From: Bacteroidales bacterium M2
GTDB taxonomy: Bacteria > Bacteroidota > Bacteroidia > Bacteroidales > Muribaculaceae
Assembly: GCA_001689415.1 (NCBI GenBank)
Contig: LUJM01000123.1
Span: 1-34,366 of the forward strand
Length of the DNA: 34,366 bases
Direction of reading: 5' to 3'
In this document: one piece after another, positions 21,652 through 30,299 of the stretch
Layout: every line of letters begins with the position of its first letter
How positions within the stretch are numbered: the stretch's first letter is position 1
Made by a program: the position numbers and the translations under genes
Notes under the pieces: model-generated
Told to the model about the DNA's origin: nothing
Databases searched by the model: none
Seen by the model: the letters and a program-made list of their open reading frames with translations, nothing else

Positions 21652-21776
21652 AATATTTGCTATTATTGAAATATTGTCGTAATTTTACGACAACAAAGTA
21701 ACGTCAAATATTTGGAATATTATCAATCTCAGACATAATATCTGAGTTATTTAATATAGTTTAACAATTATAGATA
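21652..21776. promoter_or_regulatory. Divergent operator/promoter region of the genetic switch
   Basis: Between the divergent HTH genes lies the palindrome TTGTCGTAATTTTACGACAA (21674-21693; 9-bp arms), then a second inverted repeat CTCAGA..TCTGAG (about 21727-21745). A leftward box TTACTTTG close to TAnnTTTG overlaps the right edge of the first palindrome (about 21702-21695). These are good candidates for operators read by one or both HTH proteins. Confidence 0.7.
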
Positions 21777-22178
21777 ATGAAGCACGTAGGTCAACTGCTA
21801 AAAAAACATATTGAGGACAACCACCTCAAGAAAGGGCAAATCGCTGCACAAGCAGGGATTAGCTACAATTATCTCTCTACAATTTTCAAGCAGGCAAGCT
21901 GCGATGCTGATTTGTTGGAAAGACTTTATGTCGCTGCGGGATTACATCCTGGCATTGTGTTTGATGTTCCGGAACAAGTGAACAAAACATTTACGGACAT
22001 CTACGCTCAAACAATGCTTGGCAATGCTTCTGTACAAATCAATCAAAACGAAAATCTCCGCGAGCTTCTTGCAGAGAAGGAACGGATTATCGCCGAGAAA
22101 GAACGTACTATCCAAATACTTATGGGAAATACAGGTCCTGCAGTATCGGGACAGAATCGGGACAACTACGATAAATAA
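21777..22178 (+). CDS. Repressor-like HTH protein with coiled coil
   Basis: The 133-residue protein starts with an HTH (about 3-40: GQLLKKHIEDNHLKKGQIAAQ, then AGISYNYLSTIF). It continues with a linker and ends with a Glu/Lys coiled coil (LRELLAEKERIIAEKERTIQ) suited to dimerisation. It lacks a LexA-type peptidase domain, so induction would not be by RecA-stimulated self-cleavage; the two antirepressors in the window could serve that purpose. Divergent from the Cro-like gene and followed by a terminator and the integrase, it is the best candidate for the prophage repressor. Confidence 0.75.
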   Translation: MKHVGQLLKKHIEDNHLKKGQIAAQAGISYNYLSTIFKQASCDADLLERLYVAAGLHPGIVFDVPEQVNKTFTDIYAQTMLGNASVQINQNENLRELLAEKERIIAEKERTIQILMGNTGPAVSGQNRDNYDK

Positions 22179-22395
22179 TGCACAATTAAAGGGTTGAAGA
22201 GCTGTAAATTATATGAGCAATATATGGCACATAATCTCTAGTCACCCCGACTTTTAAAAAGGAAATGGGTTTAACTCAGCGAGTTAGACCCATTTCTTCT
22301 TTTTTACCGGGACAAAAACGGGACAGAACGTTTTTCAATCCAATATATAATGTGCATTATTTAGCCGGGTCAAACCACTAAATAATGTTAAAAAA
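22172..22395. other. Candidate attP/integrase-binding region
   Basis: The non-coding DNA before the integrase holds a 13-bp inverted repeat: TAAATAATGCACA at 22172-22184 and its complement at 22351-22363, with a further TAAATAATG at about 22378-22386. CGGGACA occurs four times, in two pairs with exact 11-bp spacing (22147 and 22158; 22308 and 22319), which places both sites of each pair on one face of the helix. These look like arm-type or excisionase sites. The core crossover sequence cannot be defined without a host junction. Confidence 0.5.
22262..22306 (+). terminator. Terminator between repressor-like gene and integrase
   Basis: GAAATGGGTTTAACTC (22262-22277) pairs with GAGTTAGACCCATTTC (22281-22296) around AGC, followed by TTCTTTTTT. 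On the opposite strand the stem is followed by CTTTTTAAAA, so it may work in both directions. Confidence 0.85.
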
Positions 22396-23613
22396 ATGTG
22401 TTCAGAAACGAACCCTGCTCCTGAATATAGGAGTACCAGAGTGCAGCAAAGCACCATGAGCGGAGTAAGCTCGGCACTACAATACACGTTGCCGGTCTAC
22501 CGCGAAACTGAGGGCTGCTCGTTCATCGAGTTTTATGCCTATGACCCTGAACAGGGCAAGATGAGACGTAAACGAATCAAGACAAACCGCATCAAGGGCG
22601 TAATGAAACGCCGACAGTATGTCCGAGATGTAATAAAGCGCCTCTGCGAGCAGCTAAGCCGAGGGTGGAATCCATGGATTGTCAAAGATGCAACAAATCT
22701 CTACGTCTTTGAGGAAGCGCTGAGCCGATATGAGTCTCATATCGAGAAGATGTTGTCGAGCGGGTATTTTCGCAAAGAGACATACGACGGCTACAAGTCG
22801 TATATCAAAATCATGCGAGAATACATCTCTAAAAAGCGAGCTGTCTACTATGTTTACCAGTTTGACCGGAAATTCTGTAGCGATTTCTTGGATTATGTAT
22901 TCATCGAGCGCAATAATTGCGCTCAGACAAGGAACAACTATCTGAATTTTCTACGAGTATTTTCCGGATTTCTCGTTGATAAAGGCTATCTTACCAGCAA
23001 GCCCACAGACGGGATATCACCCATAAGCAAGCGGCTATTAAAAAAGGAGCGCGAGTGCATACCTCTCGAGGTTGTAGGGCGCATTGCCGACTACTGCCGA
23101 GAAAAAGACCGCGACTTTCTTTTCGCGTGCTATCTTCTGTATTATTGCTTTATTCGCCCTGTTGAAATGACTCGTCTTAAAGTGCATCATTTCAACCTCA
23201 AGACATGTACCTTGACTATCCCGGGCGAACTTAGCAAGAATAAGAACACACAGACCATAACACTGCCTAAGAAAGTTATAGAGTATGGAGTCGAGATAGG
23301 GGTGTTCTCAGCACCAATGGACTACTATATCTTCTCCTATCGTCTGAAGCCGGGTCCGGACGAAATTGATCCAAAACATTTTCGCGATCATTGGGAAAAC
23401 GTGCGTCGTGCGTTGAAACTGAAAAAAGAATGGAAATTCTACTCATTGAAGGATACCGGAATCACGGAAATGTGCGATAGGAATGTCGCGCCCAGACATG
23501 TGAAAGATCAGGCGCGGCATTCGTCGCTCGCTATTACGGATATCTATTTACAGAAAAGCTCCGGCAAAGCTCCTGGTAACCGGGATATCATCGGTTACGA
23601 TGGAGCTCTTTAA
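22396..23613 (+). CDS. int: Tyrosine recombinase / phage integrase
   Basis: The 405-residue protein has an N-terminal arm-binding part, a SAM-like core-binding domain (about 100-215) and a catalytic domain. Catalytic residues: Arg in FIRPVEMTRL (about 254), Lys in ELSKNKNTQ (about 283), box II as SLKDTGITE (about 350), RHSSLAIT (about 374) and Tyr in DIYLQ (about 384). Box II has K where the second Arg of classical H-x-L-R is expected; this variant is common in Bacteroidota integrases. A later in-frame ATG near 22459 is possible. The stop overlaps the stop of the convergent tail gene by four bases, with no terminator between them. Confidence 0.9.
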   Translation: MCSETNPAPEYRSTRVQQSTMSGVSSALQYTLPVYRETEGCSFIEFYAYDPEQGKMRRKRIKTNRIKGVMKRRQYVRDVIKRLCEQLSRGWNPWIVKDATNLYVFEEALSRYESHIEKMLSSGYFRKETYDGYKSYIKIMREYISKKRAVYYVYQFDRKFCSDFLDYVFIERNNCAQTRNNYLNFLRVFSGFLVDKGYLTSKPTDGISPISKRLLKKERECIPLEVVGRIADYCREKDRDFLFACYLLYYCFIRPVEMTRLKVHHFNLKTCTLTIPGELSKNKNTQTITLPKKVIEYGVEIGVFSAPMDYYIFSYRLKPGPDEIDPKHFRDHWENVRRALKLKKEWKFYSLKDTGITEMCDRNVAPRHVKDQARHSSLAITDIYLQKSSGKAPGNRDIIGYDGAL

Positions 23614-25364
23614 TCATCAAGCAGCGGGTAAAACTCGCCTTTGAGTAACTGCGACATGCCGTGTTCGGAGAATGTCGCAGTTATTTTTTCACACAGATAC
23701 CGTTTCCCTCTGATGTAGAAAATAGATCGTACATCGTGGATTGAATCTCCAATCCACGAAACTTTTAGCTTCTCTCGTGGATTCACCTTCATTCCCGAGA
23801 GATAGTCACGATATCGATGCCCCAAAGAGAACCGCTCATCGACTTCGGGGCACGGAGGCAGTTTATCACCACCATGGGTAAATGAATCCTCATTCGCGCT
23901 ATGTCCATCCCAATATGCCAGATAGATTTTGTCATAATACTCTGCCGCCGACTCCGGCTCGCCTTTCAACAATGCGCTGTAAGCCATCGGCTGACGTATT
24001 CCGTCATCATCGATATCTTCATTTTCATCAAATCCTGAAGGGGACAAGAAAAGGCATAGTCCGTGGGCATCATCAGTTTCATCGACTCTTGCCGGGACGC
24101 ATGACAGTTCTATGTCATTATCCGAATTGGGATCATTAATGACATCACCAAAACGATTGATAGCAACCCATTTATAAAAATACAAGTCCGGATACTCAGA
24201 CAGATTCCCGTAAATGACTTTCCACAAAGCATACTGGTCTGTCGATACGATGTGAATGAGCTGACCCACGTCAGCGCCACGTTCCTGGTTTTTAATCGTT
24301 GTACCTGGGCCTAACAGTCCGAATTTTGAGGATTGCCAGTTGACAAAATCCTCCCAGGTCTGAAATTCCTTATAATATTTACCTTCTTGTCTCAGCAGGT
24401 CAACCAACCATTGGCACTGTTCGAGCTTCCACTTTTCATCTCCACGGTCAGCATAACGGAGATTGGCGATTCCCTTAAACCTGCACAGCTCGTCTTCATA
24501 AGAAACTTCAGACGAAAAAGTATCAAGGACATTTTCTATTTTGACTGTGTCCTCGGCGCAATTATTGTTTTTGGGGAACGAAAGGCCAATATGTTTCACT
24601 TTATGGTCTATGTCGATTTCGCAGACCATGATTTTTTCAAGTTCTGCGAAAAACTCCGAGACCGTCCAGTGCGGCAAAGCCCGTGCAAACTGAGGTATAT
24701 CCCAAGATGGCGGGAGCACATTGCAAATGAGCAGATATTTCTCGGCAGACTGCTCCCATTCAGAGAAGTCATACGAATAATTCAACTCTTGGCAAATCCG
24801 CTTGGTGATTTCAATGAGATACGGCATGTAAGAGAGTTTCCCAATTGTCTTGGTCGAGTCGGCCCACTTATAGACACTGTCCTCTACAATGACCTCATTA
24901 TTCATGACTTCGGCTGATTCATTCCACCATGGCAGGGCGACGCTGTCGCAGCCATGGTCGATGTCGCCATGTGAAACATATTGAGGCAGAGTTGACGTTG
25001 GATAAGAGCCAAGGTCCAACTCGTTTATATATACATCATCGAATGTGGTGAGGAAATTCTGAACGCTACGACCTTCAAGGAATTGGCACTTGACCTCGAT
25101 ATCAGTAGCCTCAACGACCGTTATGATGCCGTTTTTTGAAAAAGCTCGGTCGACAATAGATGCTTCGAGGACGATACGACGAGTGTCTATATCCATTCGG
25201 TCGACATGCCCGAAAATGTCGAGATTCTCAGGGCAGCCGGACAATGGCAATGTTATAGACAGAGTGTAATCATCAGCGTCAGAGAAAGAGCGGTTTTCAG
25301 ACACATAATCGAAAGAGCTGCCTTTCTTCAAGACTGCATTCTTGCCGTCAATGATTAGTTGCAT
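23610..25364 (-). CDS. Tail protein downstream of tape measure (distal tail/hub candidate)
   Basis: A 584-residue protein whose start overlaps the tape-measure stop by 10 bases. The N-terminal 120 residues (QLIIDGKNAVLKKGSSFDYV; FSDADDYTLSITLPLSGCPE; NLDIFGH) look like a beta-rich distal-tail or baseplate domain found in Bacteroidales siphoviruses. The middle is aromatic-rich. The C-terminus (DVRSIFYIRGKRYLCEKITA) returns to the beta pattern. It probably forms the tail tip. No receptor-binding fibre and no sequence like the DGR template is present in it. It is the last gene before the integrase, so fibre genes expected next are missing. Confidence 0.65.
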   Translation of the reverse strand: MQLIIDGKNAVLKKGSSFDYVSENRSFSDADDYTLSITLPLSGCPENLDIFGHVDRMDIDTRRIVLEASIVDRAFSKNGIITVVEATDIEVKCQFLEGRSVQNFLTTFDDVYINELDLGSYPTSTLPQYVSHGDIDHGCDSVALPWWNESAEVMNNEVIVEDSVYKWADSTKTIGKLSYMPYLIEITKRICQELNYSYDFSEWEQSAEKYLLICNVLPPSWDIPQFARALPHWTVSEFFAELEKIMVCEIDIDHKVKHIGLSFPKNNNCAEDTVKIENVLDTFSSEVSYEDELCRFKGIANLRYADRGDEKWKLEQCQWLVDLLRQEGKYYKEFQTWEDFVNWQSSKFGLLGPGTTIKNQERGADVGQLIHIVSTDQYALWKVIYGNLSEYPDLYFYKWVAINRFGDVINDPNSDNDIELSCVPARVDETDDAHGLCLFLSPSGFDENEDIDDDGIRQPMAYSALLKGEPESAAEYYDKIYLAYWDGHSANEDSFTHGGDKLPPCPEVDERFSLGHRYRDYLSGMKVNPREKLKVSWIGDSIHDVRSIFYIRGKRYLCEKITATFSEHGMSQLLKGEFYPLLDD

Positions 25365-28300
25365 TTTTTGCGTGATTTAGGGGATTTGTTTGACATCAGT
25401 CGGTCATATTCATTTTTGGCTGCATTAATACCATGGTTGCCCGTGACTGTGTTTATCGTGACAAACGGCTCGTTCAGACGTTCGACAAGAGCGCCTATGA
25501 CATGGGCGTTTTGAGCGACAGCGGCCACCATGAGCGCGGCAGATCCGTCATCTTCGGCTATGCGAGCGAGCGAGTCGTTGGCTCTGATCGAGCGCGAGAC
25601 GTCTTCCGCTTTGAGCGAGCCGATGGTATTTGTGCGCTGCGCGTAGTCCAGGGCATCAATCATCGGCCGAGCAACGGGACTGGAGAGAAGCTTCTGCGAA
25701 GCGACCCATTCTCCGGCATGAACAATACCAGCCGGCTCATCGACAGCACCGGGTTTCGTAAAACCGCCCTTGGAGTAGCCCTGAGCTTCCGAAGCCTGCT
25801 GCTGTTTTTTAATGGCTGCAATCTGTATAGCGCCGGCAGCGACAGCCATAGCCGCAGCGATAGGGGCGAGGATATAGCCGACAACAGGGATAGCGGCGGC
25901 AGAACCATAAGCAGAGAGGGCATTTTGAGCGGTCTGAGCGACAGCCTGAATAACCTGCATGGCGAACATCTTCTTATTGGCTTCATTCTTCGCCTTTGCA
26001 ATCTGTTTCTCCTTTTGCTTCTCGAGCTTGGCAATCTTGTAAGAATTACCCTGAGCGAGTTCGATTTCACGGTCATAGCGCTTTTCGATTTTTGCCGTTT
26101 GGATTTCAAGTTCAGCCTGGATCATGGAAGACAAGCCCGAGAAAATCGAAGACATTCCAGAGGTCAGCGTTGAAATCGTGCCGCTCAAAGCCTTGCCGCC
26201 GTCACCCTGCAGCCATTCGACAGATTTACCGATTGCAGTTTCATAGGACGACTTCGAGTCTTCCGCTCCTTCCTGATTGTACTCCTTACGGAGAGCGAGT
26301 TCTGCGGCCATGTAAGCCTCTTTAATACGCAGTTTCTCCGCTTCATTATCGCCGACCATTGCGAGTTCCCGGTTGTAGACATCAGTAAGTGCTGCAAACT
26401 GACGAGCAAACTCAGCATCCTTCTCGTCTTGGTTCATGCCGAACACCTTCTTTTTGATGTCGGCATATATCTGTTGCTGCCGTTCCATGTTTTTAAGATG
26501 GCGTTGTTGAGCAGCAATCTCCTTCTCCTGAAAGCGGCGCTGAGCTTCAAGCCATTCGTCGCTTCCTTCCTCGTAAATATCAAGGATATTCTGCAAGTGC
26601 TGAAGCTCGGCAAGTTCAAGCACTTCAGCATAATATTCTTGCTCACGCTGCCGTTCCCGGGCAGTAATACCTTCTTGATTTAGGCGGTCTTGATGATTAG
26701 AGCGGAGGCGGTCGAGCAATTCTTGATAATTGCGGTCTTCCTCGGCGAGCAGCTGCTTATTTCCGGCAATGGTTCGCTTATTGACGGCTTCCCAGTAGTC
26801 TGCTCGGATTTTCAACTCCTCGTCGCCGGTAACATCGGCTCGGTCGAGCAACATCTGATAATATTCTACTGCGATTTCCGACATCCTGGTAGTATGCTGA
26901 GAATATGAAGCCTCTCCGCGAGCGTAAGCGATACGAGCTTCGGCTTCCTGCCGTTCGCGCCATGCCTTTTCATCTGCGAAACGGTCTTTATTATCATCAT
27001 CCGAAGTAGAAAGAGTAGGTGGATGAGGGTTGTTCTTTGTATCTTCAAGTACATCCCGGGAAACAGAGTCATACAGCAGCTCACGTTCCTTTTCAAGCTG
27101 AGCCAACTGTTCCGCCGCATCTTCTCTAACCTTGTCGATATAACGGCGAGTGATCATATAATTCGGATTATCAGAAGAGTTAATATACAATTCTTTACCA
27201 TTCTCACCTAATGGATAATACATCCTTTCCCGGTCAGGTATTTCGACATCGGCAAGAGCGTCGGAAACCTTTCTGTCTCTCTCCCTTTTCACTTTCAGAA
27301 TATCGCCCTCAGTTTCGGCGAGTAAATCCTTTCGGGCTTGAGCCTGAGCCGAGCGTACAATATTGTTTCGTAAACGCTCATAGGCTTCTGCAGCTTCGCC
27401 AGCAAGAACTGCCTCTTGCGAAAGGTTCTTGAAATAATCGGGGTATTGCTCCTGCAATCTGCGCACAGCATCCAAACGCTGATCCATTGCAAGACTTTGG
27501 TCTTGAGTCGCCTGATATAGAGCGTCAAGAGTGGCGATTTCAGCTGAACAATTTGCCTCAGCCTCTCTTTCGGCATCAGCGATTCTCCTCTGAGCGTTGG
27601 CCAAACGTTCAGCTTCAGTGGTAGCCCTTGAAGCGTTGAGTGCGAAAGCGGCAACAACGCCCACCAGGCCGACAATCGAGGCAACAAGAAGCCCGATAGG
27701 ACTAAGTTTAAGCGCATTTGAAAATGCTACCCATGCAGTTCTTGCTTTTTGAATGTTGCCCGTCATGAGCGCGACGGCAACAGTAAACAACTTAGAGGCT
27801 GCCGTGCAAGTTATGACTATTGCACGCCAAGCTACCAAAGTAGCGTTCCATAGTTTCTGCTTGATGATTGCGAGGTTTACAACGACGTTGTAAGCTGTGA
27901 TAGCAGCGGCAAGGGATAAAACCGCACCTTTATTCTGAGCGATGAAGTTCACGACTATAGCCAGAGCCTTCATCACCGCAGAGCCGGTAGTGAGGAAATG
28001 TCTCATTAAGGGATAAAGCTGTTCTCCAAGAGTAACCCTTAGCTCATTAGCTCTATTCTTGCATTTTTCAAGAGCTGCGGCAACTGTATTGTTTTGCACA
28101 GAAAACTCTACCCCGATTGACGTTCCCTCTCGGAAAGCGACTGCAGCAGCTTCCTGCTGAGCTTTCACTTCGTCGATGTGGATAGCCAAAGTTGAGAGTG
28201 CGGCAATAGCTCGAGAACCATTCTCGCCCATATCCTTAAACATTGGAGAAAGGACATCCATTCCACCTGCCCTGTTAAGGGTGTCAAGGAATTCGAGCAA

Positions 28301-29419
28301 AGCGCCGTTAGCGTCAGTGCGGAGCTTTTCGGCAAACGACTCGACTTCAAGACCTGCGACTTTGGCATATTTGGCAGGGTCTTGCATCATACGTACAAGA
28401 ATCTGTGAAATAGCGGTAGAAGAAGCTTCAACTTTCAAAGCGTTGCTATCAAGTACCGCGCCAAGACCCATAATCTGGTCGATAGTCATGCCTGCCTGAG
28501 CTCCGACACCGCCCATGCGCTCGGCGAAATCGGTAAGATATGGAGCCGACGCACTACAGTTCTGAGAAAGCTCGTTAACAACTGAGCCCACTTTCAAAAG
28601 TGATTTCTCAGTTCCATAGACATTCTCTATGCCAAATACCCCGGTCAGCTTAGAGAGAGTCAGAGTCGCACCTTTACCGAGATCATCAAGAGCTATGTTA
28701 ATTTGGTCGGCTGCTCGAACATACCCCAGAATATCCTCTGTCGTGGCCTTGCCGAGACGTCCGGCTTCCTGCGCAAGCATATTAAGACCCTCGCGCGTTG
28801 TGCGAGTGTCCATATTCTTAAATTCCTCGTTCAGGGCATCGACTTGTTCGGCGGTCAGTCCGGTAAACTTACGGACGTTAGCCATTTCCTGGTCCATAGA
28901 GGCGTAAGCGTCTACATATTTACGGAGAGTGCTAACTGCGGCATCGTAACCTCTCGTAAGAAGGTCGATTGCAGGCCAAGTGTCCTCCGCCCAGGACTTA
29001 AACCGAGACCAAAGAGATTGACCGCCTTCGAGTTCCTCGTTAAGCTCTGCAATTCGACCCTTTACCAAATCAATCTTTTCTGCCAAGTCGTGCCATTGCT
29101 CAGTTCCGGGCTTCGTCATCGACAACTCCTTTTGTAGAAGCTTGAGTGCATTGCGCAAACCATGCATCGAGGTATTTGCGAGATTGTTCAGGACAATGCC
29201 CGTACCCTTTGCGGCAGACTCTGTTTTATTAAGCTCCTTGGTTACTTTATCGAGTTCTCGTTGCAGTTTATTGGCTTGCTTCTTGTTCCCGGCAGCCAAT
29301 GCAGCTTGAATCTGAGTGTCGAGGTCTGAAGCCTTTTGCCGAAGTCGGTCCATAGCCTGTTCAGCCTGCTCGCCGTTGACGAATAGACTGACAGTTGCTT
29401 TATCATTAATATTGCTCAT
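25355..29419 (-). CDS. Phage tail tape measure protein (TP901-type)
   Basis: A 1354-residue protein. After an N-terminal coiled coil (about 10-110) comes the TP901 core (MDQEMANVRKFTGLTAEQVD, AGMTIDQIMGLGAVLDSNAL and nearby). Hydrophobic helices follow at about 480-520 and 565-590, then several hundred residues of Glu/Lys/Gln coiled coil, and a Gly/Ala hydrophobic stretch near 1215-1245. It sets tail length; at about 0.15 nm per residue a long flexible siphovirus tail near 200 nm is expected. Start 29419 (MSNINDKATVSL) is preferred because it lies just after the promoter at 29440; the in-frame ATG at 29485 is upstream of it. Confidence 0.92.
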   Translation of the reverse strand: MSNINDKATVSLFVNGEQAEQAMDRLRQKASDLDTQIQAALAAGNKKQANKLQRELDKVTKELNKTESAAKGTGIVLNNLANTSMHGLRNALKLLQKELSMTKPGTEQWHDLAEKIDLVKGRIAELNEELEGGQSLWSRFKSWAEDTWPAIDLLTRGYDAAVSTLRKYVDAYASMDQEMANVRKFTGLTAEQVDALNEEFKNMDTRTTREGLNMLAQEAGRLGKATTEDILGYVRAADQINIALDDLGKGATLTLSKLTGVFGIENVYGTEKSLLKVGSVVNELSQNCSASAPYLTDFAERMGGVGAQAGMTIDQIMGLGAVLDSNALKVEASSTAISQILVRMMQDPAKYAKVAGLEVESFAEKLRTDANGALLEFLDTLNRAGGMDVLSPMFKDMGENGSRAIAALSTLAIHIDEVKAQQEAAAVAFREGTSIGVEFSVQNNTVAAALEKCKNRANELRVTLGEQLYPLMRHFLTTGSAVMKALAIVVNFIAQNKGAVLSLAAAITAYNVVVNLAIIKQKLWNATLVAWRAIVITCTAASKLFTVAVALMTGNIQKARTAWVAFSNALKLSPIGLLVASIVGLVGVVAAFALNASRATTEAERLANAQRRIADAEREAEANCSAEIATLDALYQATQDQSLAMDQRLDAVRRLQEQYPDYFKNLSQEAVLAGEAAEAYERLRNNIVRSAQAQARKDLLAETEGDILKVKRERDRKVSDALADVEIPDRERMYYPLGENGKELYINSSDNPNYMITRRYIDKVREDAAEQLAQLEKERELLYDSVSRDVLEDTKNNPHPPTLSTSDDDNKDRFADEKAWRERQEAEARIAYARGEASYSQHTTRMSEIAVEYYQMLLDRADVTGDEELKIRADYWEAVNKRTIAGNKQLLAEEDRNYQELLDRLRSNHQDRLNQEGITARERQREQEYYAEVLELAELQHLQNILDIYEEGSDEWLEAQRRFQEKEIAAQQRHLKNMERQQQIYADIKKKVFGMNQDEKDAEFARQFAALTDVYNRELAMVGDNEAEKLRIKEAYMAAELALRKEYNQEGAEDSKSSYETAIGKSVEWLQGDGGKALSGTISTLTSGMSSIFSGLSSMIQAELEIQTAKIEKRYDREIELAQGNSYKIAKLEKQKEKQIAKAKNEANKKMFAMQVIQAVAQTAQNALSAYGSAAAIPVVGYILAPIAAAMAVAAGAIQIAAIKKQQQASEAQGYSKGGFTKPGAVDEPAGIVHAGEWVASQKLLSSPVARPMIDALDYAQRTNTIGSLKAEDVSRSIRANDSLARIAEDDGSAALMVAAVAQNAHVIGALVERLNEPFVTINTVTGNHGINAAKNEYDRLMSNKSPKSRKKCN

Positions 29420-29439
29420 AGTCGTGGAGAGATTTTCCA

Positions 29440-29470
29440 CAAAACTACAAAGCGCAACTCGGTCTATAAA
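29440..29470 (-). promoter_or_regulatory. Promoter of the tail module
   Basis: Minus-strand TAGTTTTG (29447-29440) matches TAnnTTTG; 19 bases upstream is TTTA (29470-29467), one base off TTTG. It sits between a terminator and the tape-measure start at 29419, leaving a leader of roughly 12-15 bases. Confidence 0.6.
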
Positions 29471-29509
29471 AGACGAAAACGCCACAGCATATTGTGTTGC
29501 TGTGGCGTT
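29470..29509 (-). terminator. Terminator upstream of the tail module
   Basis: AACGCCACAGCA (29478-29489) pairs perfectly with TGCTGTGGCGTT (29498-29509). On the minus strand it is followed by TTCGTCTTTTAT. It ends the transcript carrying the two small genes at 29521-30000. Confidence 0.8.
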
Positions 29510-29520
29510 ATTTAACTATC

Positions 29521-29733
29521 TTAATACGACTTTCGGGAATGTCGACGATTTCGCTTTCCCTTTCCAAACCATGGAAGCCCGCATTTATTGCGCCGCCGTG
29601 CCCTGCGAGCTGCGCTTATGAGCTGACGCTTGCGAGCAGGCGTCAATTCGCCCGACGTAGAGTCTTTACTCGTCGGCACTTTAATGACGCTTAGAACGGC
29701 GATAGCGATTATTATGAAAAGAATGGTTCCCAT
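29521..29733 (-). CDS. Small membrane protein with basic tail (70 aa)
   Basis: The N-terminus is a single membrane helix (GTILFIIIAIAVLSVIKV, about 2-19). The remaining 50 residues are highly basic (PARKRQLISAARRARRRNK; KGKRNRRHSRK). The protein would be anchored in the inner membrane with a positively charged, probably cytoplasmic domain. It is the second gene of the operon behind leader RNA A, just as a basic, membrane-spanning protein is the first gene behind leader RNA B. No family recognised. Confidence 0.6.
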   Translation of the reverse strand: MGTILFIIIAIAVLSVIKVPTSKDSTSGELTPARKRQLISAARRARRRNKCGLPWFGKGKRNRRHSRKSY

Positions 29734-29745
29734 GGATTAAGTCGT

Positions 29746-30000
29746 TCAGTCGATTTCTTTCAATATCCAGCCGCTAAGGGCATCGTCTTTCTCGTAGTGG
29801 GCGTGGTAGCCTTTAGATGCGAGGTAGTCGCAGAGCATATTTTCATCGAAGTTGCACATCGTACCCATTTCGAGTACCATTTGCTGAGTGTCGACGAGGA
29901 TGTGCAAATCAGGGTCGAAATAGTCTGAGGGTTCGTAGTTGGCGAGGTAGGCATCGACCACTGCCTTTTGCCCTGCAGTGAGTTGTCTTAATTCTTCCAT
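29746..30000 (-). CDS. Acidic hypothetical protein behind leader RNA A (84 aa)
   Basis: A strongly acidic, soluble protein (SDYFDPDLHILVDTQQMVLE; CNFDENMLCDYLASKGYHAH). It starts four bases after the third repeat of leader RNA A, so its translation should be governed by that structure. No family is recognised. A small acidic protein followed by a membrane-anchored basic protein might act as a pair, but that is conjecture. Confidence 0.6.
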   Translation of the reverse strand: MEELRQLTAGQKAVVDAYLANYEPSDYFDPDLHILVDTQQMVLEMGTMCNFDENMLCDYLASKGYHAHYEKDDALSGWILKEID

Positions 30001-30206
30001 TTTACTTGTTTTAGTTTGGCATTAATGGCAGTATAGAAAGACGGCTGCCGTATTCCGTCGCCAAACTAAAACAAGGTTTCCTCCGAAGAGCAAAGTTGTA
30101 AGAATACAGCAGCCGTCTATGACTGTAAGGGCATAAAAAATGCCCGAAGAATGTTCGAGCCGATGACCGTGGCTCTTCGGAACGGAATACCGTTGTTTTA
30201 GTTGGC
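30001..30206 (-). ncRNA. Structured leader RNA A
   Basis: Minus strand, 5' to 3': R1 GCCAACTAAAACAA (30206-30193); small hairpin AACGG-TATT-CCGTT (30194-30181); P2 CCGAAGAGC (30180-30172); hairpin GAGCC-ACGGTCATC-GGCTC (30175-30157); U-loop hairpin GGGCAT-TTTTT-ATGCCC (30145-30129); T5' GACGGCTGCTGTATTC (30117-30102); P2' GCTCTTCGG (30091-30083); R2 TTGTTTTAGTTTGGC (30074-30060); T3' GAATACGGCAGCCGTC (30055-30040) then TTTCTAT; R3 GCCAAACTAAAACAAG (30020-30005), then TAAAATG. The order of all elements equals leader B. The core from the GAGC hairpin to the U-loop is conserved in sequence, whereas R and P2 arms differ but still pair. Confidence 0.7.
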
Positions 30207-30209
30207 ACT

Positions 30210-30242
30210 GCAAATATACGACAAGTTATTCACATACGCAAA
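30210..30242 (-). promoter_or_regulatory. Promoter of leader RNA A
   Basis: Minus-strand TTTG (30242-30239), 20 bases, TATATTTGC (30218-30210). The transcript would start at or just before R1, exactly as in leader B. Confidence 0.75.
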
Positions 30243-30281
30243 AAAATAACGTCCCGAAGTAACTCTTTACATCGGGACGTT
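30242..30281 (-). terminator. Terminator of the second antirepressor gene
   Basis: AACGTCCCGA (30248-30257) pairs perfectly with TCGGGACGTT (30272-30281); on the minus strand it is followed by ATTTTTTTGCG. It separates the antirepressor transcript from leader A, and its T-tract overlaps the -33 element of the leader promoter. Confidence 0.85.
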
Positions 30282-30299
30282 ACAAATATTAATCAACAC

